From NCBI RefSeq assembly GCF_002086485.1, contig NZ_MVHF01000040.1, forward strand, positions 1-64,000: DNA of 64,000 bases, written 5' to 3'. A program made the position numbers and the translations under genes. Position 1 is the stretch's first letter, and every line of letters begins with the position of its first letter. The notes below the pieces were generated by a model. That model did no database searches and was not told the DNA's origin. It saw only the letters and a list, made by a program, of their open reading frames with translations. This document shows positions 8,050-16,998 of the stretch, piece after piece. The stretch comes from Mycobacterium aquaticum (GTDB lineage Bacteria; Actinomycetota; Actinomycetes; Mycobacteriales; Mycobacteriaceae).

Positions 8050-9270
8050 TCACACAAACGCGCTCAGGCCGGTGACCGACTTGCCGACAATCAGCGTCTG
8101 CATCTCGCGGGTGCCCTCATAGGAGTACAGGGCCTCGGAGTCGGCTACGAAACGGCCGATGTTGTAGTCCAGGACGATCCCGTTGCCGCCGAACAGCTCT
8201 CGCGCCCAATGCACGGTCTCGCGCATCCGCGAGCAGCAGTAGGCCTTCGCCAGCGCGGACTGCTCGTCGCGGTACACACCGTCGTGCTGGAGCTGGGCCA
8301 GGCGCACCATCATCCCCGCGCATGCTGTGGCGTTGCCCAGCATTTTCACCAGCAGATCTTGAACCATCTGGAACTTGCCGATCGGGCGCCCGAACTGCGT
8401 ACGCTCCTTGGCGTACTGCAGTGCGATCTCGTAGGCGGCGAACTGGACTCCCACGGCCTGCCACGCCACACCGCTGCGCGTGCGGCGCAGGATCTCGGCC
8501 GTGTCGCGGAACGAGTTGGCATTCTGCAGCCGGTTGGCTTCGGGAACTCGGCACTCGTCGAGGAGAATGTTGGCGTTCTGCACGATCCGCAGCGCGAACT
8601 TGTTCTCGATCTTGCTGGTGGAGAAGCCCGGTGTGTCCTTCTCCACCACGAAGCCCAGGATCTTGTTGGTCTCGACGTCGCGGGCCCAGATGACCACCAG
8701 GTCGGCGAACGTGGCGTTGCCGATCCAGCGCTTGGCGCCGTTGAGAACCCACTCGTCGCCGTCACGGCGTGCGGTGGTCTCCATGCCGCCCGAGACGTCG
8801 GAACCGCCGTGCGGCTCGGTCAGCCCGAATGCACCAACCTTCTCGAACCGGCTCATTGCAGGCAGCCAGCGGCGCTTCTGTTCCTCGGAGCCGCACGTGA
8901 GGATGCTGCCCATCGCCAGTCCGGAGTGCACCCCGAAGAACACCGACAGCGACGGATCGAAATGCGCCATCTCCATCGAGGTGATCCCGGTCATGAGGTT
9001 GCTCGGCACCGGCTCGTTCGAATCCGGGTCGGCCCAGTCGAGCAGGCCCAGGTTCGCGAAGCCCTTGACCAGCTGATGCGGGAATTCCGCCCGAGCCCAG
9101 TAGTCCTCGACGAGGGGCGCGGCCTCAGTGCGGAAGAATGCCCGCATCCGACGAACCTTCTCGCGCTCGGGCTCCGAGAGCAGTTCCTCGTAGGCATAGA
9201 AATCAGCCGGCAGCAGTCCATCTTCCAGATAGGGCTGGTGTGGTGTCGGCAGTGTCACGTTGACAGTCAT
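8050..9270 (-). CDS. Acyl-CoA dehydrogenase (glutaryl-CoA dehydrogenase-like subgroup)
   Basis: The product has 406 residues. It contains the FAD/substrate loop GAFGLTEPHGGSDVSGGMET, the WIGNATFADLVVIWAR segment, the dimer-helix block ERTQFGRPIGKFQ and the C-terminal YSYEGTREMQTLIVG carrying the usual catalytic glutamate. This pattern is closest to the glutaryl-CoA dehydrogenase-like group, and CaiA-type enzymes share it. It oxidises an acyl-CoA to the 2-enoyl-CoA, passing electrons to ETF. ATG 9270 was chosen because AGAGGA lies 5 nt upstream. It is the first gene of the minus-strand operon running to 1006, so its promoter should lie in the 441-bp gap upstream. Confidence 0.88.
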   Translation of the reverse strand: MTVNVTLPTPHQPYLEDGLLPADFYAYEELLSEPEREKVRRMRAFFRTEAAPLVEDYWARAEFPHQLVKGFANLGLLDWADPDSNEPVPSNLMTGITSMEMAHFDPSLSVFFGVHSGLAMGSILTCGSEEQKRRWLPAMSRFEKVGAFGLTEPHGGSDVSGGMETTARRDGDEWVLNGAKRWIGNATFADLVVIWARDVETNKILGFVVEKDTPGFSTSKIENKFALRIVQNANILLDECRVPEANRLQNANSFRDTAEILRRTRSGVAWQAVGVQFAAYEIALQYAKERTQFGRPIGKFQMVQDLLVKMLGNATACAGMMVRLAQLQHDGVYRDEQSALAKAYCCSRMRETVHWARELFGGNGIVLDYNIGRFVADSEALYSYEGTREMQTLIVGKSVTGLSAFV

Positions 9271-9711
9271 GGCATTCCTCTCTTGTCCTTGCTGTGCGGC
9301 CACGGAATGGCTTGACAGCGACTGTGATCTGGGTGTGCAGGTACCTTCTGACAACTTCCACAGTCGTCGTACACAGAGGTCGACACCATCGACCATGGAT
9401 TGATCTTTAGTGCGCGGTGGCTGTAGTCCTAGGCACTGGCGTCCGGCGTCCCGCTCCCCCGGGCACGACGCACCCCATCCCGGGAGTGTCATGCTGCGCG
9501 GCGGTCGCCGCTGTCGGCTACATCGGGTTTGCGCTCACCACCGGCCGATTCCACCGTTTCCAGCGGATTCCGCTTAGGGCTACATCCGTGCCGCCCTGTA
9601 CATCAATCCCAATGGATGGCACAGTGCCATTCGTCTCGGAGAGGGTGGGAGTAGTGACCGACCTGGTTCTGCTGGCCACACTGCATCCCGAGCCGGCCTC
9701 GGCTGGACCCG
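9271..9711. other. Gene-free interval holding the acyl-CoA operon leader
   Basis: These 441 bp separate the stop of the LAL regulator from the start of the acyl-CoA dehydrogenase, both on the minus strand. I see no convincing coding frame, hairpin terminator or -10/-35 pair. It should contain the operon promoter and any binding sites for the adjacent regulators. Confidence 0.4.
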
Positions 9712-12483
9712 TCAGCGCTCGCGCTGGGTCAATTGAGAGCGAGAATTGATGCCGAGCTTGGCAAAAGCATTGTGCGCATGGGTTTTCACGGTATACAGCG
9801 ATATGTGCAGTTGGTCCGCGACGGCGCGGTTAGTGCCCCCCTCGGCGATGAGACTGACGACCTTGATCTCCGCATCCGTGAGGCTGTCCCAACCAGATTT
9901 GGCTCTCGGCCGGCTGACAATACGACGCTCGACGCCCAAGCCGCGCAGCGCCCGGCCTATCCTGCGCGCATCGGCAGGCGCTTCGAGGCGGGTATAGGTG
10001 TCGAACGCCGCGTTGAAGTGATTGATGCCCTCCTCCGTGCGGTCGGCCGCAATCAACAGGGTCGCGGCGTCCTCCGCCGCCGCAGCGTGGAGCAGCGGTC
10101 GTGACGATGACCTGAGCAGTTCCGCGGCGGTCAGCATTCTGTGCGGATCACTTTCGAGGATGCTGCGGGCATAGGTGGCGACCGCGGCGAACAGCGGAAC
10201 CGTCGGCGTTTCCCGCTCCAGCAGGTCGCATCCCCGCAGGACGTTGGCGCGCAGTCCTGCGTCACCGGCGGCCGCGGCGACCCGCGCGCACAGCAGCGCA
10301 TGGTCGATGGTCTGCGGCGACCCGTAGGGCGTGATCTCCGCCCCGAGTACCTGCATAGCCCCGTGGAGGTCGTTGCGGTGCCAGGCTGCCAGCGCGAGGA
10401 TGAAGCCCGCCGTCCGGCGCACCATGGCCGCTCCGGAGGTATATGCGTCATGTGCGTAAGCGACCATCTGCTGCAACAGTTTTCGGTCGTCGGTGTGCAG
10501 CGCGACCTGGGCCAGGGTGACGGTGCGCATCATGTCCAGTTCGGTTGCGCCAGCTGGCGAAGGTTCCGGGAGCGATTCCACCATCGAGCGGGCGGCAACC
10601 AATCGGCCTGCGGCAAGATGCAATCCGCCGTAGTTGGCGGCCCAGATGTCCAGCGCCATCGAATTATGCTCTTGCCGAGCGCGTTCCATGCCCGTGTCGG
10701 CCACTTTCGCTGCGTCGTCGAGCCGGCCGACCACTGCGAGCAGGTTGGCATAGTTGTTTGCGAGCAGAAGTCGGGCGGTGATCGCCTCACCCGTGCGTTC
10801 CACCTTCGACAGCTCGTCGAGGCGCCGCACCGCACGGCCCGCATACCCGTCCTGCCAGTCCAGACACGCCAGCGTCAGCTCGGAAACGATCGTCGCCTCG
10901 AGATCGCCGGTCGATGCTGCCGCAGCAGCGGCCTCTTCGGCGCCCGCGCGCTGGAGTTCACGATTTCCGCGCATCAGGTTGTAGGCGAGCCATGCCAGAT
11001 GTCGCGCCCGGGTGACGTCGCTGATGTCGCGCAGCTGAAGCGCTCGGCGGTTCTCTTCGACGCGTCGTTGGGTGCTGTGTGTGGTGAACGACGGAAGGCG
11101 CAGGCGGATCTGCGCCTCATCTTCGGCCGAAGCACCCGACATTGCGGCGAGGGCCAACTCCTCCGCCTCGCGATAGCGGTTCGCGCGGTTGAGCAGCGCG
11201 ACGGTCTCGGCGACCAGCCGCCCGTGGTCGCCGTCCGCGGAGGGCGTAAGTTCCAACGCGCGCCTGCTCAGATCGGCGGCAGCATTCGCATCGCTGCGGC
11301 CGATCGTGCGGGCGGCCTGACGCAATGCGCCGATCGCTTCGGTGTCCCCCGGGTCGGCGCTGCGGGCGAGTTGAGTGGCGACCTCAGCGGGGGTCGCGCC
11401 CATGCTGAGCATGATCGACGCCGACTGGCGCTCCATGGCCCGGCGCAACGAGCGTGGGAGCGACTGTCGGGTGGCCTCGCGCAACAGGTCGTGCCCGAAC
11501 CTCAGCTGCTCGCCGTCATCGACGAGCAGGTCTGCCTGCACCGCCTCGGCGAGCGCCGTCATCAACGAAGCCGGCTGCCGGTCAAGCATCGCGGCCAACA
11601 GCGTGGCCGAGAACCGGTCGGGGAGCACGGATGCCACCCGCACGAGTTCCGATGCACCACTGGACAACACATCCAACCGTTGCTGCATGCTCGCGCCCAG
11701 GCGGCGCGGGAGGTCGACGCCAGTCGCGGCCGCGTGGCCGCCGGCGATGTCGAGCCGGCCTTCCTCGGCCAGTCCCCCGACCAGTTCCATGACGAGGAAC
11801 GGGTTTCCGTGCGCTTTCACCGCGAGACTCAGCAGCGTCTCGTCGGCGCCGGCGCGCACTGCGTCCTGGACCATTTCGGTGACCGCGTCCGGCGACATAG
11901 CAGGGATCTGCAAGACCGTGGCGCCAGTGCGACGCAGCACTGTCAGGGTTTCGTGCACCACGGGGCCGCCCGCCCCGGTGCGCACGGTCAGTACCCACAG
12001 CACCGGCACATCGGGGTGGGCGCTCGTCAACGAGCGCAGTGCCAGCAGCGTGCTGGTGTCGGCCCAGTGGATGTCCTCCAACGCAATGACCAGAGGAGTC
12101 TCCGCCGCAGCGGCATCGATGGCGCGCTGCAAGTCGTGCACCACCCAGTAACTCACGTCGGCCGAGCTGCCCAACGCGCGCAACGCCTCGGCGTCCCCCA
12201 CAGGCGGATCGGCGCCCAGCGTTGCGGTGAACAGCGAGAAGAACGGGACCGACTGTTGGTATTCGAAGGCCTCGCCGAACAGGATCCGCGCCTTGTTCTT
12301 CTCCGCCAGTGCCGTGACTTCGGTCAGCAACCGACTCTTGCCGATCCCGGGCGGCCCTTCGATGACCAGCACGCCACCGCGGCCATGAGCGACCGCATCG
12401 GTCAAGGTGCCGATCTGTCTGAGCTCGTCGACCCGCCCACGGATCGGCCGTGCCCCGAGCCGCTGACCACCGACGTCAGGCAT
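9712..12483 (-). CDS. LAL-type ATPase/LuxR transcriptional regulator, copy 1
   Basis: The product has 923 residues. The N-terminal AAA domain has Walker A GPPGIGKS (about residues 43-50) and a Walker B-like LVIALEDIHWAD. A long helical/TPR-like middle follows, and the last 65 residues form a LuxR helix-turn-helix (SLTDAEIKVVSLIAEG then TVKTHAHNAFAKLGINSRSQL). Such large ATP-binding LuxR proteins usually activate transcription in response to a ligand. It is collinear from end to end with the next gene, 55 bp away, including its last 60 residues and its upstream 20 nt. It reads toward the acyl-CoA operon and is a candidate regulator of it; that role is inferred. Confidence 0.85.
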   Translation of the reverse strand: MPDVGGQRLGARPIRGRVDELRQIGTLTDAVAHGRGGVLVIEGPPGIGKSRLLTEVTALAEKNKARILFGEAFEYQQSVPFFSLFTATLGADPPVGDAEALRALGSSADVSYWVVHDLQRAIDAAAAETPLVIALEDIHWADTSTLLALRSLTSAHPDVPVLWVLTVRTGAGGPVVHETLTVLRRTGATVLQIPAMSPDAVTEMVQDAVRAGADETLLSLAVKAHGNPFLVMELVGGLAEEGRLDIAGGHAAATGVDLPRRLGASMQQRLDVLSSGASELVRVASVLPDRFSATLLAAMLDRQPASLMTALAEAVQADLLVDDGEQLRFGHDLLREATRQSLPRSLRRAMERQSASIMLSMGATPAEVATQLARSADPGDTEAIGALRQAARTIGRSDANAAADLSRRALELTPSADGDHGRLVAETVALLNRANRYREAEELALAAMSGASAEDEAQIRLRLPSFTTHSTQRRVEENRRALQLRDISDVTRARHLAWLAYNLMRGNRELQRAGAEEAAAAAASTGDLEATIVSELTLACLDWQDGYAGRAVRRLDELSKVERTGEAITARLLLANNYANLLAVVGRLDDAAKVADTGMERARQEHNSMALDIWAANYGGLHLAAGRLVAARSMVESLPEPSPAGATELDMMRTVTLAQVALHTDDRKLLQQMVAYAHDAYTSGAAMVRRTAGFILALAAWHRNDLHGAMQVLGAEITPYGSPQTIDHALLCARVAAAAGDAGLRANVLRGCDLLERETPTVPLFAAVATYARSILESDPHRMLTAAELLRSSSRPLLHAAAAEDAATLLIAADRTEEGINHFNAAFDTYTRLEAPADARRIGRALRGLGVERRIVSRPRAKSGWDSLTDAEIKVVSLIAEGGTNRAVADQLHISLYTVKTHAHNAFAKLGINSRSQLTQRER

Positions 12484-12489
12484 CGTTAA

Positions 12490-12495
12490 ACAGTA
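12490..12495 (-). promoter_or_regulatory. Putative leaderless -10 box of LAL regulator copy 1
   Basis: Reading the minus strand, TACTGT (TANNNT type) is followed by 6 nt (TTAACG) and the ATG at 12483, with no ribosome-binding site. This is the layout of a mycobacterial leaderless transcript. The surrounding 20 nt are repeated almost unchanged before the second copy. Confidence 0.5.
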
Positions 12496-12538
12496 CTGCG
12501 TCAGCTCACCTCAAGGTTGTCGTTGCGGTACTACCTCG

Positions 12539-15331
12539 TCAGTGCGTGAACGGCGACAGTTGACTGCGCGAGCTGATGCCGAGTTTGGCAAAAGCGTTGT
12601 GCACGTGGGTCTTCACCGTGTGCAGCGACAGGTGCAATTGCTCCGCGACGGCGCGATTGGTGGCGCCTGCTGCGATGAGGGTGACGACATTGAGTTCGGC
12701 GTCGGTGAGGCTGTCCCACCCCGTTTTGGCCCGGGGGCGGCTGACGACGCGTCGTTCGACGCCCAGCCCGCGTAGCTCACGGCCCACCCGGCGTGCATCG
12801 GCGAACGCGCCGTGGCGCGTATACGTGTCGAACGCCGCGTTGAGCTGTTCGACCGCTTCGCCGCCACGGTCGGAGCGGGCGAGTTCGGCGCCGGCGTCCT
12901 CCGCCACGGCGGCGTAGAGCAGCGGCCGTGACGACGCTGCGAGCAGGTCTGCGGCCGCTGTCAAGGTCGAGGCATCGCGTTCGAGGATGCCACGAGCATG
13001 CGCGGCGACCTGAGCGAACAGTGGGATCGTCGGCTGCTCACGCATCAGCACATCCGTGGCTCGCAGAACGGCCGCGCGCAGACCGGCATCGCCGGCGGCC
13101 GTGGCAACCCGGGCGGCCAGGATCAACCGATCCAGGACATGGGGCCCGAGCGGTGGGCCGAGCAGGGTGATACTGCCGAGCCAGCGCATCGCGTCATGAA
13201 CGTCGTCGCGGTACCAGGCTGCCACCGCGAGCACATGCGCCACCGAACGATCCACCACAGATGACGAAGCGCTGTACGCATGGTGTGCGTCATTGATCAT
13301 CTGCTGCAACAAGGCTCGGTCGTCTGTGCGCGCCGCCACCTCACCCAGAATCACCAGGCGCAGCATGTCCGCCTCGGTGACGCCAGTCGGATGCGAAGGC
13401 GGTAGGGACTCGACCTCAGCTCGCGCCGGTGCCAGTCGGCCTGCGGCCAAATGGGCCAGCCCGCCGAAGACGGCCCACATGTTGAGGGCTATCGCGTTGC
13501 GCTCTCGGCGGGCTTGCGCTTTGCCGTCGGCGACACGCGCTAACGCGTCGTCCACCCGGCCGACCGCTGCGAGCAGATGCGCGTAGTGCGGTGCGGCCAA
13601 CTCACGAGCTGCGGTCACATCACTCGTACGGGTGCGGGCGTACAACTCCTCGTGGCGGCGTATCGCGCGGCCCGCGTACCCGTCCGCACTGTCGACACAC
13701 GCCATTGCGACATCGGCCACGATCGTGGCCTCGAGGTCACCACTCGACGTGGCGGCCGCGACGGCCTCGTCAGCCGCGGCGCGCTGCTGCCCACGTGCGT
13801 CATGCAACGCCAGGTTGTAGGCCAGCCACGCCAGATGCCGTGCCCGGGTCACGTCGCTGATGTCTCGCAACTGCAGTGCTCGGCGATTCTCCTCGAGGCG
13901 ACGCGGGGTGCTGTGCCAGGTGACTACACGGAGGCGCAGGCGGATCTCGGCCTCGTCGTCGGCCGATCCCGCCTCTGAAAGCGCTGCAACGGCCAACTCT
14001 TCGGCCTCTTGATACCGACGGGCCCGGTTGAGCAATTCGACCGTTTCGGCCACCAGTGAGCCATGTTCAGGCTCGTCGAGCGACAATTCCAATGCGCGCC
14101 TGCTCAAGTCGGCGGCCGCACTCGCGTCGCTGTGACCGACCGAGCGCGCGGCTTGCCGGAGCACGCTGATCGCTTCCCGGTCGCCGGGCTCGGCGCTGCG
14201 AACCAGCTGGGTCGCTACCTCGGCCGGGCCCGCACCCAACGTCAGCATGATGGACGCTGATTGGCGTTCCATGGCGCGCCGCAGCGACTGTGGCAACGAC
14301 TGCCGGGTGGCCTCGCGCAGCAAGTCGTGCCGAAACCTGAGCTGCTCGTCCTCTTCCACCAACAGATCGGCGCGCACGGCCTCCGCAAGCGCCAGCAGCA
14401 ATGAGGCCGGCTGACGTTCCAGCATCGCGGCGAGCAGACCCGCCGAGAACCGATCCGGCAGGACCGAGGCCACCCGCACGACCTCTCCTGCGCCCTCGGA
14501 CAGCAGGTCCAAACGGTGCTGCATACCTGCACGCAGCCGCCGCGGCAGCGCTTCTCCCGCGGCCATTGCGACACCGCTACTCACGTTGAGTCGGCCCTCT
14601 TCGCCCAGCCCGCCGACCAGTTCGTTGACGAGGAAAGGATTTCCGTGCGCCTTCGCGGCGAGGTTCAACAGCGATGTGTGGGCGCGTGCCCGCACCACAT
14701 CCTGGACCATGTCGGCGACCGCGTCGGATGCCATCGCCGCCAGTCGTATGACGGTGGCATCTGCGCGCTGCAACACCGACAGTGTCTCCTGGACCGCGGG
14801 ACCGCCGGCGCCGGTGCGCAGGGTCAGCACCCACAGCACCGGGACGTCGGTCCGCGCCGTGGCGAGCGACCGCAGGGCCAGCAATGTGCCGTTGTCGGCC
14901 CAGTGAACGTCCTCCAGCAGGATCGCCAGCGGGGTTTGCGCTGCCGCCGCATGGATCGCGTCGGCAAGATCATGCACCACCCAGTAGCTGACGTCGTCGG
15001 AGCCACCGAGTCGACGCAGCGCCTCGGCGTCCCCGACAGGAGGATCGGCGCGCAGCGTCGCCATGAACAGCGAGAAGAACGGGACCGACCGCTGATACTC
15101 GAAGGCCTCGCCGAATAGTGTTCGGACACCGTTCTTTTCGGCCACCGTCACGACCTCGGTCAGTAGCCGGCTCTTGCCGATTCCGGGCGGTCCTTCGATG
15201 ACCAGCAGTCCGCCGCGGCCATGAGCCACCGCATCGACCAACGCGGCGACCTGACTCAGCTCTCCCACCCGCCCACGGATCGGCGGGCTCACCAATCGCT
15301 CGCCGCCGACACCGAGGCCGATACCGGACAT
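12539..15331 (-). CDS. LAL-type ATPase/LuxR transcriptional regulator, copy 2
   Basis: The product has 930 residues. Walker A GPPGIGKS is at about 47-54, Walker B-like LAILLEDVHWAD about 100 residues later, and the C-terminal LuxR domain contains SLTDAELNVVTLIAAG and TVKTHVHNAFAKLGISSRSQL. It is clearly a tandem paralogue of the gene at 9712-12483; blocks such as RDISDVTRARHLAWLAYNL are identical in both. Differences are spread throughout, so the duplication is not recent. Start at 15331 has no ribosome site but a TANNNT box 6 nt upstream. The gene is divergent from the reductase at 15408. Confidence 0.85.
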   Translation of the reverse strand: MSGIGLGVGGERLVSPPIRGRVGELSQVAALVDAVAHGRGGLLVIEGPPGIGKSRLLTEVVTVAEKNGVRTLFGEAFEYQRSVPFFSLFMATLRADPPVGDAEALRRLGGSDDVSYWVVHDLADAIHAAAAQTPLAILLEDVHWADNGTLLALRSLATARTDVPVLWVLTLRTGAGGPAVQETLSVLQRADATVIRLAAMASDAVADMVQDVVRARAHTSLLNLAAKAHGNPFLVNELVGGLGEEGRLNVSSGVAMAAGEALPRRLRAGMQHRLDLLSEGAGEVVRVASVLPDRFSAGLLAAMLERQPASLLLALAEAVRADLLVEEDEQLRFRHDLLREATRQSLPQSLRRAMERQSASIMLTLGAGPAEVATQLVRSAEPGDREAISVLRQAARSVGHSDASAAADLSRRALELSLDEPEHGSLVAETVELLNRARRYQEAEELAVAALSEAGSADDEAEIRLRLRVVTWHSTPRRLEENRRALQLRDISDVTRARHLAWLAYNLALHDARGQQRAAADEAVAAATSSGDLEATIVADVAMACVDSADGYAGRAIRRHEELYARTRTSDVTAARELAAPHYAHLLAAVGRVDDALARVADGKAQARRERNAIALNMWAVFGGLAHLAAGRLAPARAEVESLPPSHPTGVTEADMLRLVILGEVAARTDDRALLQQMINDAHHAYSASSSVVDRSVAHVLAVAAWYRDDVHDAMRWLGSITLLGPPLGPHVLDRLILAARVATAAGDAGLRAAVLRATDVLMREQPTIPLFAQVAAHARGILERDASTLTAAADLLAASSRPLLYAAVAEDAGAELARSDRGGEAVEQLNAAFDTYTRHGAFADARRVGRELRGLGVERRVVSRPRAKTGWDSLTDAELNVVTLIAAGATNRAVAEQLHLSLHTVKTHVHNAFAKLGISSRSQLSPFTH

Positions 15332-15337
15332 CGTTAA

Positions 15338-15343
15338 ACGGTA
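15338..15343 (-). promoter_or_regulatory. Putative leaderless -10 box of LAL regulator copy 2
   Basis: On the minus strand TACCGT is followed by TTAACG and the ATG at 15331. The 20-nt stretch (15329-15348) differs from that of copy 1 by one base, so the promoter seems to have been duplicated along with the gene. Confidence 0.5.
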
Positions 15344-15407
15344 CTGCGCGGGCGGGCGAATCGAGGTTCAAGCCCGGCAATACGACCGCGGTGGGAGCAT
15401 TAGGACG

Positions 15408-16427
15408 ATGGAAATCATGCGGTCGGTCGTCGCCGTCACGGTTGGCGAGCCCTCTGAGGTGTTGCACCTGCAGACCCACCCGGTTCCGCAGCCCGGTCCG
15501 CATCAGGTACGGATCCGGGTTACGGCAGCACCTGTCCATGCCAGCGATCTGCACACCGTTCGCGGCAGGTACGGGTTCATACCGGATTTCCCCACCGTGC
15601 CGGGAATCGAATCCGTCGGCGTGATCGACCAACTCGGCAGTGACGTAGACGATTTGACTGTCGGGCAACGCGTCATCACGGTCGGTGCAAGGGGCACGTG
15701 GCAGGACCGAGTTGTCGTCGATGCGTCGAGGGTCTTGACGGTTCCTGCCGGCATGAGCGATTCGACGGCCGCCCAGGTTCTCAGCAACCCGCTCACCGCC
15801 GTGATCTTGACCCATGACGAACTGAATGTCCGTCCGGGCGAATGGCTGCTGCAGACCGCGGCAGGGTCTACCGTCGGCCAGTCGGTCATCCAACTGGGAG
15901 CGCACGCCGGCTTCAAAACCCTGAACGTGGTCCGCCGTCGGTCCGCCGTCGATCACATCATCGCGCTGGGCGGCACCGAGGTGATCTGCACCGAGGATGA
16001 AGACCTGCGCGCACGGGTGGCCGACTTGGCCGGTGCGGACGGCGTATTCAACGCGATCGACTGTGTCAGCGGTCAGATCGGGGCGGACGTGTCACGGGCA
16101 CTGGCACCGGGCGGAGAGTTGATCGTCTACGGCGCCCTGTCCACTCATCGGCAAACCGATGCGGACAAACTCACCATCCCGGTTTTCGCGCGCTCATTGA
16201 TATACGAAACAAAGACCGTTCGGGGGTTCTGGCTGTTCCGCTGGTTCACTCAAACTCCGAATGATCAGATGACCGCTGCGATCAACCGAACAGTTCAGCT
16301 CGTCGACAGCGGCGTGATCCGGGTACCGGAGGGTCGGCCGATCCCCGTCGAAAAGTTCAGTGAAGCAGTCTATTTGGCGGAAGCACCGGACCACGGAGGC
16401 AAACCACTGCTGATATTCGAGCCCTGA
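15408..16427 (+). CDS. Zinc-independent medium-chain dehydrogenase/reductase (quinone or enoyl reductase-like)
   Basis: The product has 339 residues. The N-terminal GroES-like fold has PVHASDLHTVRGRYG and PGIESVGVIDQLGS, and a Rossmann domain carries LQTAAGSTVGQSVIQLGAHAG. Zinc-binding cysteines are absent, which points to the quinone oxidoreductase/2-enoyl reductase (MECR-like) branch using NADPH. Start at 15408 is uncertain; a second ATG lies 9 nt further on. It is convergent with the MarR gene (10 nt between them) and divergent from the LAL regulator. No pathway can be assigned. Confidence 0.75.
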   Translation: MEIMRSVVAVTVGEPSEVLHLQTHPVPQPGPHQVRIRVTAAPVHASDLHTVRGRYGFIPDFPTVPGIESVGVIDQLGSDVDDLTVGQRVITVGARGTWQDRVVVDASRVLTVPAGMSDSTAAQVLSNPLTAVILTHDELNVRPGEWLLQTAAGSTVGQSVIQLGAHAGFKTLNVVRRRSAVDHIIALGGTEVICTEDEDLRARVADLAGADGVFNAIDCVSGQIGADVSRALAPGGELIVYGALSTHRQTDADKLTIPVFARSLIYETKTVRGFWLFRWFTQTPNDQMTAAINRTVQLVDSGVIRVPEGRPIPVEKFSEAVYLAEAPDHGGKPLLIFEP

Positions 16428-16437
16428 CGGGGTGTCG

Positions 16438-16887
16438 CTACGTCAGCCGGTCGTCGTGCCCGATCTGGAGTAAGCGGTCTCGGAGCTCGACGGCCAGCGC
16501 TTCACCGACCACGGATGCATAGCGGTCCTGCGCCTCCTGCCAGAGCCCGAAGGCATGTGCATAGCGGTCCCTGCCGCGATCTGTGAGTAAGACCAGGACG
16601 CTGCGCCGGTCGCGGTCGCTGCGTTCCAGCCGTACGAGCCCTTCGCGTTCCAGCGGGCGAAGTGAATGGCCGAGTCCCGAGCGGTCCAGCGCAAGGTCGT
16701 CGGCGAGCTGGTTGAGCGTCGGTGGCCCCTCCTCGCGGTCGACGATCTCGGCGAGGATGGCGAATTGTGTCGAGCGCAGTCCGCTTGGCGCAAGAGCCTC
16801 GTCGTAGAGCGCAGTCACGCGTCGGGACGCCTTTCGCAGCGCGGTGCCATAGCATTCACTGCTCGCCGACGGCTTCGCGTCGTTCAT
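16438..16887 (-). CDS. MarR-family transcriptional regulator
   Basis: The product has 149 residues, normal for MarR. A winged helix-turn-helix is visible as PTLNQLADDLALDRSGLGH, then LEREGLVRLERSDRDRRSVLVLL wing residues and LTDRGRDRY. It should act as a dimeric repressor that releases DNA on binding a small aromatic or acidic ligand. It is divergent from the SnoaL-like gene, and the 111-bp gap holds two matching palindromes (16929-16973), so it probably represses itself and that gene. Confidence 0.85.
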   Translation of the reverse strand: MNDAKPSASSECYGTALRKASRRVTALYDEALAPSGLRSTQFAILAEIVDREEGPPTLNQLADDLALDRSGLGHSLRPLEREGLVRLERSDRDRRSVLVLLTDRGRDRYAHAFGLWQEAQDRYASVVGEALAVELRDRLLQIGHDDRLT

Positions 16888-16928
16888 CGAACCCCTCGCC
16901 TTCCACTTTCGACTATTGCACTGCCTAC

Positions 16929-16973
16929 TTTATGGGCATATGCTCACATCATAAAGGGGCATATGCCCATAAA
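16929..16973. promoter_or_regulatory. Double palindromic operator between marR and the SnoaL-like gene
   Basis: A 15-bp arm TTTATGGGCATATGC (16929-16943) is repeated in perfect inverted form as GCATATGCCCATAAA (16959-16973) around a 15-nt spacer. Each arm centres on GCATATGC, itself a palindrome, so there are two sites whose centres lie 23 bp apart, about two helical turns. This suits two MarR dimers bound on one face. Binding is inferred from position. Confidence 0.65.
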
Positions 16974-16998
16974 TGCAAGTTCCAAGGAGGCAGCTGCC

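Noticed and set aside
10141..12489. A 782-codon open frame on the plus strand
   Set aside because: It is antisense to LAL regulator copy 1, whose Walker and LuxR motifs are intact; the composition (rich in R, Q, H, G) is typical of a shadow frame.
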